Origin: Dehalococcoidia bacterium
GTDB taxonomy: Bacteria > Chloroflexota > Dehalococcoidia > Dehalococcoidales > E44-bin46
Length of the DNA stretch: 6,796 nt
Assembly (NCBI GenBank): GCA_004376105.1
Contig: SOKA01000017.1
Location: 1 to 6,796 of the forward strand
Direction: 5' to 3'
Shown here: piece by piece, positions 5,070 to 6,796 of the stretch
How positions within the stretch are numbered: position 1 is the stretch's first letter
Layout of the letters: each line of letters begins with the position of its first letter
Made by a program: the position numbers and the translations under genes
The notes under the pieces: model-generated
The model's database searches: none
Told to the model about the DNA's origin: nothing
Seen by the model: only the letters and a program-made list of their open reading frames with translations

Positions 5070-6791
5070 TTAATGCCCTAAATAAGGCATTATTTCACCT
5101 AACGGTCTGGTATTCAATATATCCTGTGGCTGACACCACCCCCGCCTGGCTACCCCTACCCCGAAACGCATAAACTCCAGATGCTCAATGCTATGGGCAT
5201 CGGTGTTAATTACCAGCTTTACCCCCAGCTCTCTAGCCCGATAGGCATGAATATCCTTAAGGTCTAGCCGACTAGGCATAGCGTTGATTTCCAGTATGGT
5301 ATTAGTTTTAGCTGCCGCCTGAAAGACAGCCTCCATATCTACTGCTATCGGCTCTCTATCCGGTAACAGGCGACTAGTAGGATGGGCTAGCACATCTACA
5401 TTAGGATTTTCCATAGCCCCTATAATCCGCCTTGTCATCTGCTCCTGTCTCTGGTTCATAGCCGAGTGCACGGCAGCAATAACAATATCCAGCTCAGCTA
5501 GAAGCTCATCAGGCATATCCAGACTACCATCGGCACGAATATCAACCTCTATGCCACTAAGGATATGGATGCCGTTAATTTTCTGGTTAAGCTGTTTAAT
5601 CTCCAGTATTTGCTGCCTTAGTCGCTCGGCATCTAGCCCATGGGCAATGCCACGCCCCCCTGAGTGCTCAGCAATTCCCAGATACTGGAAGCCAAGGGCT
5701 TTGGCAGCTAGAGCCATTGCCTCAAGGGTATCACGCCCATCACTCCAGTTGGTGTGAACATGAAGGTCGCCCTTTATATCAGACAACTCTATCAGCCTGG
5801 GTATAGTGCCTCGTTCTGCCCTTTCTACCTCCTGCTGACCCTCTCGTAGCTCGGGAGGGATAAATTCAAGACCCTGCCGCTCATAAAAAGCCTCCTCAGT
5901 GGCAAACTTCTCCAGCTCCTCAGTTGCCAGGTTGGTGATGCCATACTCACTTAATTTTAGTCCCAGTCGGTGTGCCCTCTCCCTGAGGTTAATATTATGC
6001 TGCTTACTACCGGTGAAATACTGGAGGGTGGAGCCAAACGAATCGTGGTCTACAATTCTGAGGTCAACCTGAAGCCCGCCAGAAACGACCACGCTTGCCT
6101 TTGTCGTGCCGCTGGCTAAAACCTCTTTGACCTGGGGCAAGGTAGCGAAGGTTTGGATTACTTCGGTAGCATTATCAGCCGTGCCCATAAGGTCAATATC
6201 GCCCACTGTTTCCCGGAAGCGGCGCAGGCTCCCGGCTGGAGTCAGATGGCGCAATCCAGGCAAGTGATTAAGCCTAGCTGAAATCTCATCCACTACTGGC
6301 AATGCCTCGCTGATAGGAATGCGCTGGCTCCTTTTCTTTCTCCTCAGTGCCTGAATCTGGTGCAGGATATTCTCTGCCGTTTTATCACCCATACGGGGCA
6401 ACGAAGTCACCTTACCACCAACGGTAGCTGCTTCCAGTTCATCTACTGACTTTATGTCAAGTTCTTTGGCAAGCAACATTGCTGTCTTGGGTCCAATGCC
6501 GGGCAAATCAAGCAGAGTGCTAATCCCCTCAGGGAACTCAGCCTTCAGCTTCTCATAATAGCCAAGGTGTCCGGTAGTTACCAGTTCGGTAATCTTCTTG
6601 GTAATAGCCTCCCCTACCCCCGGGATCTCCTTTAACTTATCCTCGGCTACTAATTGCTCCATCTCAACCGGCAGGTGCTCAATGGAGCGAACCACCTTCT
6701 GGTAAGCCCTTATTTTAAATGGGTTCTCCCCCTTAAGCTCCAGGAGGTCAGCAATATCCTGAAATACCTTGGCAATCTCTTTGTTATTCAT
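5070..6791 (-). CDS. polX: DNA polymerase/3'-5' exonuclease PolX (family X polymerase plus PHP domain)
   Basis: A 573-residue protein, the usual full length of bacterial PolX, which fills short gaps in DNA repair. Order: an N-terminal 8-kDa-like helical region with helix-hairpin-helix DNA-binding motifs IPGVGEAITKKI (56-67) and LPGIGPKTAMLL (96-107), and a third weaker one at 131-143. The polymerase palm follows, with GSLRR (187-191), catalytic Asp198 and Asp200 in GDIDL, the third Asp243 in VDLR, and YFTGSKQHN (258-266). The C-terminal PHP domain has every expected metal ligand: His344, His346, Asp351, His376, Glu415, His442, His470, Asp531 and His533. Both polymerase and PHP exonuclease activities are therefore expected to be intact. 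The motif around His376 is AEHS instead of the common TDHS. The ATG lies five bases from the window end, so its ribosome site and promoter cannot be seen. It leads a probable two-gene operon with the 238-residue unknown protein. Identification is very secure. Confidence 0.97.
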   Translation of the reverse strand: MNNKEIAKVFQDIADLLELKGENPFKIRAYQKVVRSIEHLPVEMEQLVAEDKLKEIPGVGEAITKKITELVTTGHLGYYEKLKAEFPEGISTLLDLPGIGPKTAMLLAKELDIKSVDELEAATVGGKVTSLPRMGDKTAENILHQIQALRRKKRSQRIPISEALPVVDEISARLNHLPGLRHLTPAGSLRRFRETVGDIDLMGTADNATEVIQTFATLPQVKEVLASGTTKASVVVSGGLQVDLRIVDHDSFGSTLQYFTGSKQHNINLRERAHRLGLKLSEYGITNLATEELEKFATEEAFYERQGLEFIPPELREGQQEVERAERGTIPRLIELSDIKGDLHVHTNWSDGRDTLEAMALAAKALGFQYLGIAEHSGGRGIAHGLDAERLRQQILEIKQLNQKINGIHILSGIEVDIRADGSLDMPDELLAELDIVIAAVHSAMNQRQEQMTRRIIGAMENPNVDVLAHPTSRLLPDREPIAVDMEAVFQAAAKTNTILEINAMPSRLDLKDIHAYRARELGVKLVINTDAHSIEHLEFMRFGVGVARRGWCQPQDILNTRPLGEIMPYLGH

Positions 6792-6796
6792 TGGCT

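Overview
The window holds five protein-coding genes of an ordinary bacterial chromosome with moderate GC content. One of them is cut by the left edge. There is no rRNA, tRNA, CRISPR array, insertion sequence, integrase or phage gene. The protein character (bacterial ValS with a zinc knuckle, a full-length PolX with PHP domain, an AMP-forming acetyl-CoA synthetase) and the codon use suggest an uncultured anaerobe or soil/sediment bacterium. A Dehalococcoidia-like Chloroflexota is my best guess, but it rests on general resemblance only and is held with low confidence.

Plus strand, left to right. Positions 1-1449 are the C-terminal half of valyl-tRNA synthetase. A 201-bp spacer follows that is rich in inverted repeats, including two interleaved stems that could form a pseudoknot and one 11-bp stem. 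The spacer ends in a good sigma70-type promoter (TTGCCA, 18 bp, TATAAT). That promoter serves a small gene (1651-2106) encoding a stand-alone, degenerate cyclic-nucleotide-binding (CNB) domain protein with no DNA-binding domain. A second spacer of about 180 bp carries a clean inverted repeat and a tandem repeat that folds against the ribosome binding site. It leads into acs (about 2291-4258), acetyl-CoA synthetase, whose start is probably TTG.

Minus strand, right to left. polX (6791-5070) encodes a complete family X DNA polymerase with a PHP phosphoesterase domain. Twenty bases downstream lies an unrecognised 238-residue, probably helical protein (5049-4333), very likely in the same operon. 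This pair converges on acs across a 74-bp gap in which I see no convincing terminator.

How the genes work together: valS and polX are housekeeping functions (translation; gap-filling DNA repair). The most suggestive pairing is the CNB protein with acs. The acetate-activating enzyme is elsewhere controlled through CNB-containing proteins such as mycobacterial cAMP-dependent Pat, so the small protein may be a regulator of acetate activation. This is inference from adjacency. Nothing here amounts to a demonstrated new system. The points most worth a second look are the CNB protein beside acs, the structured spacers, and the unknown partner of polX.
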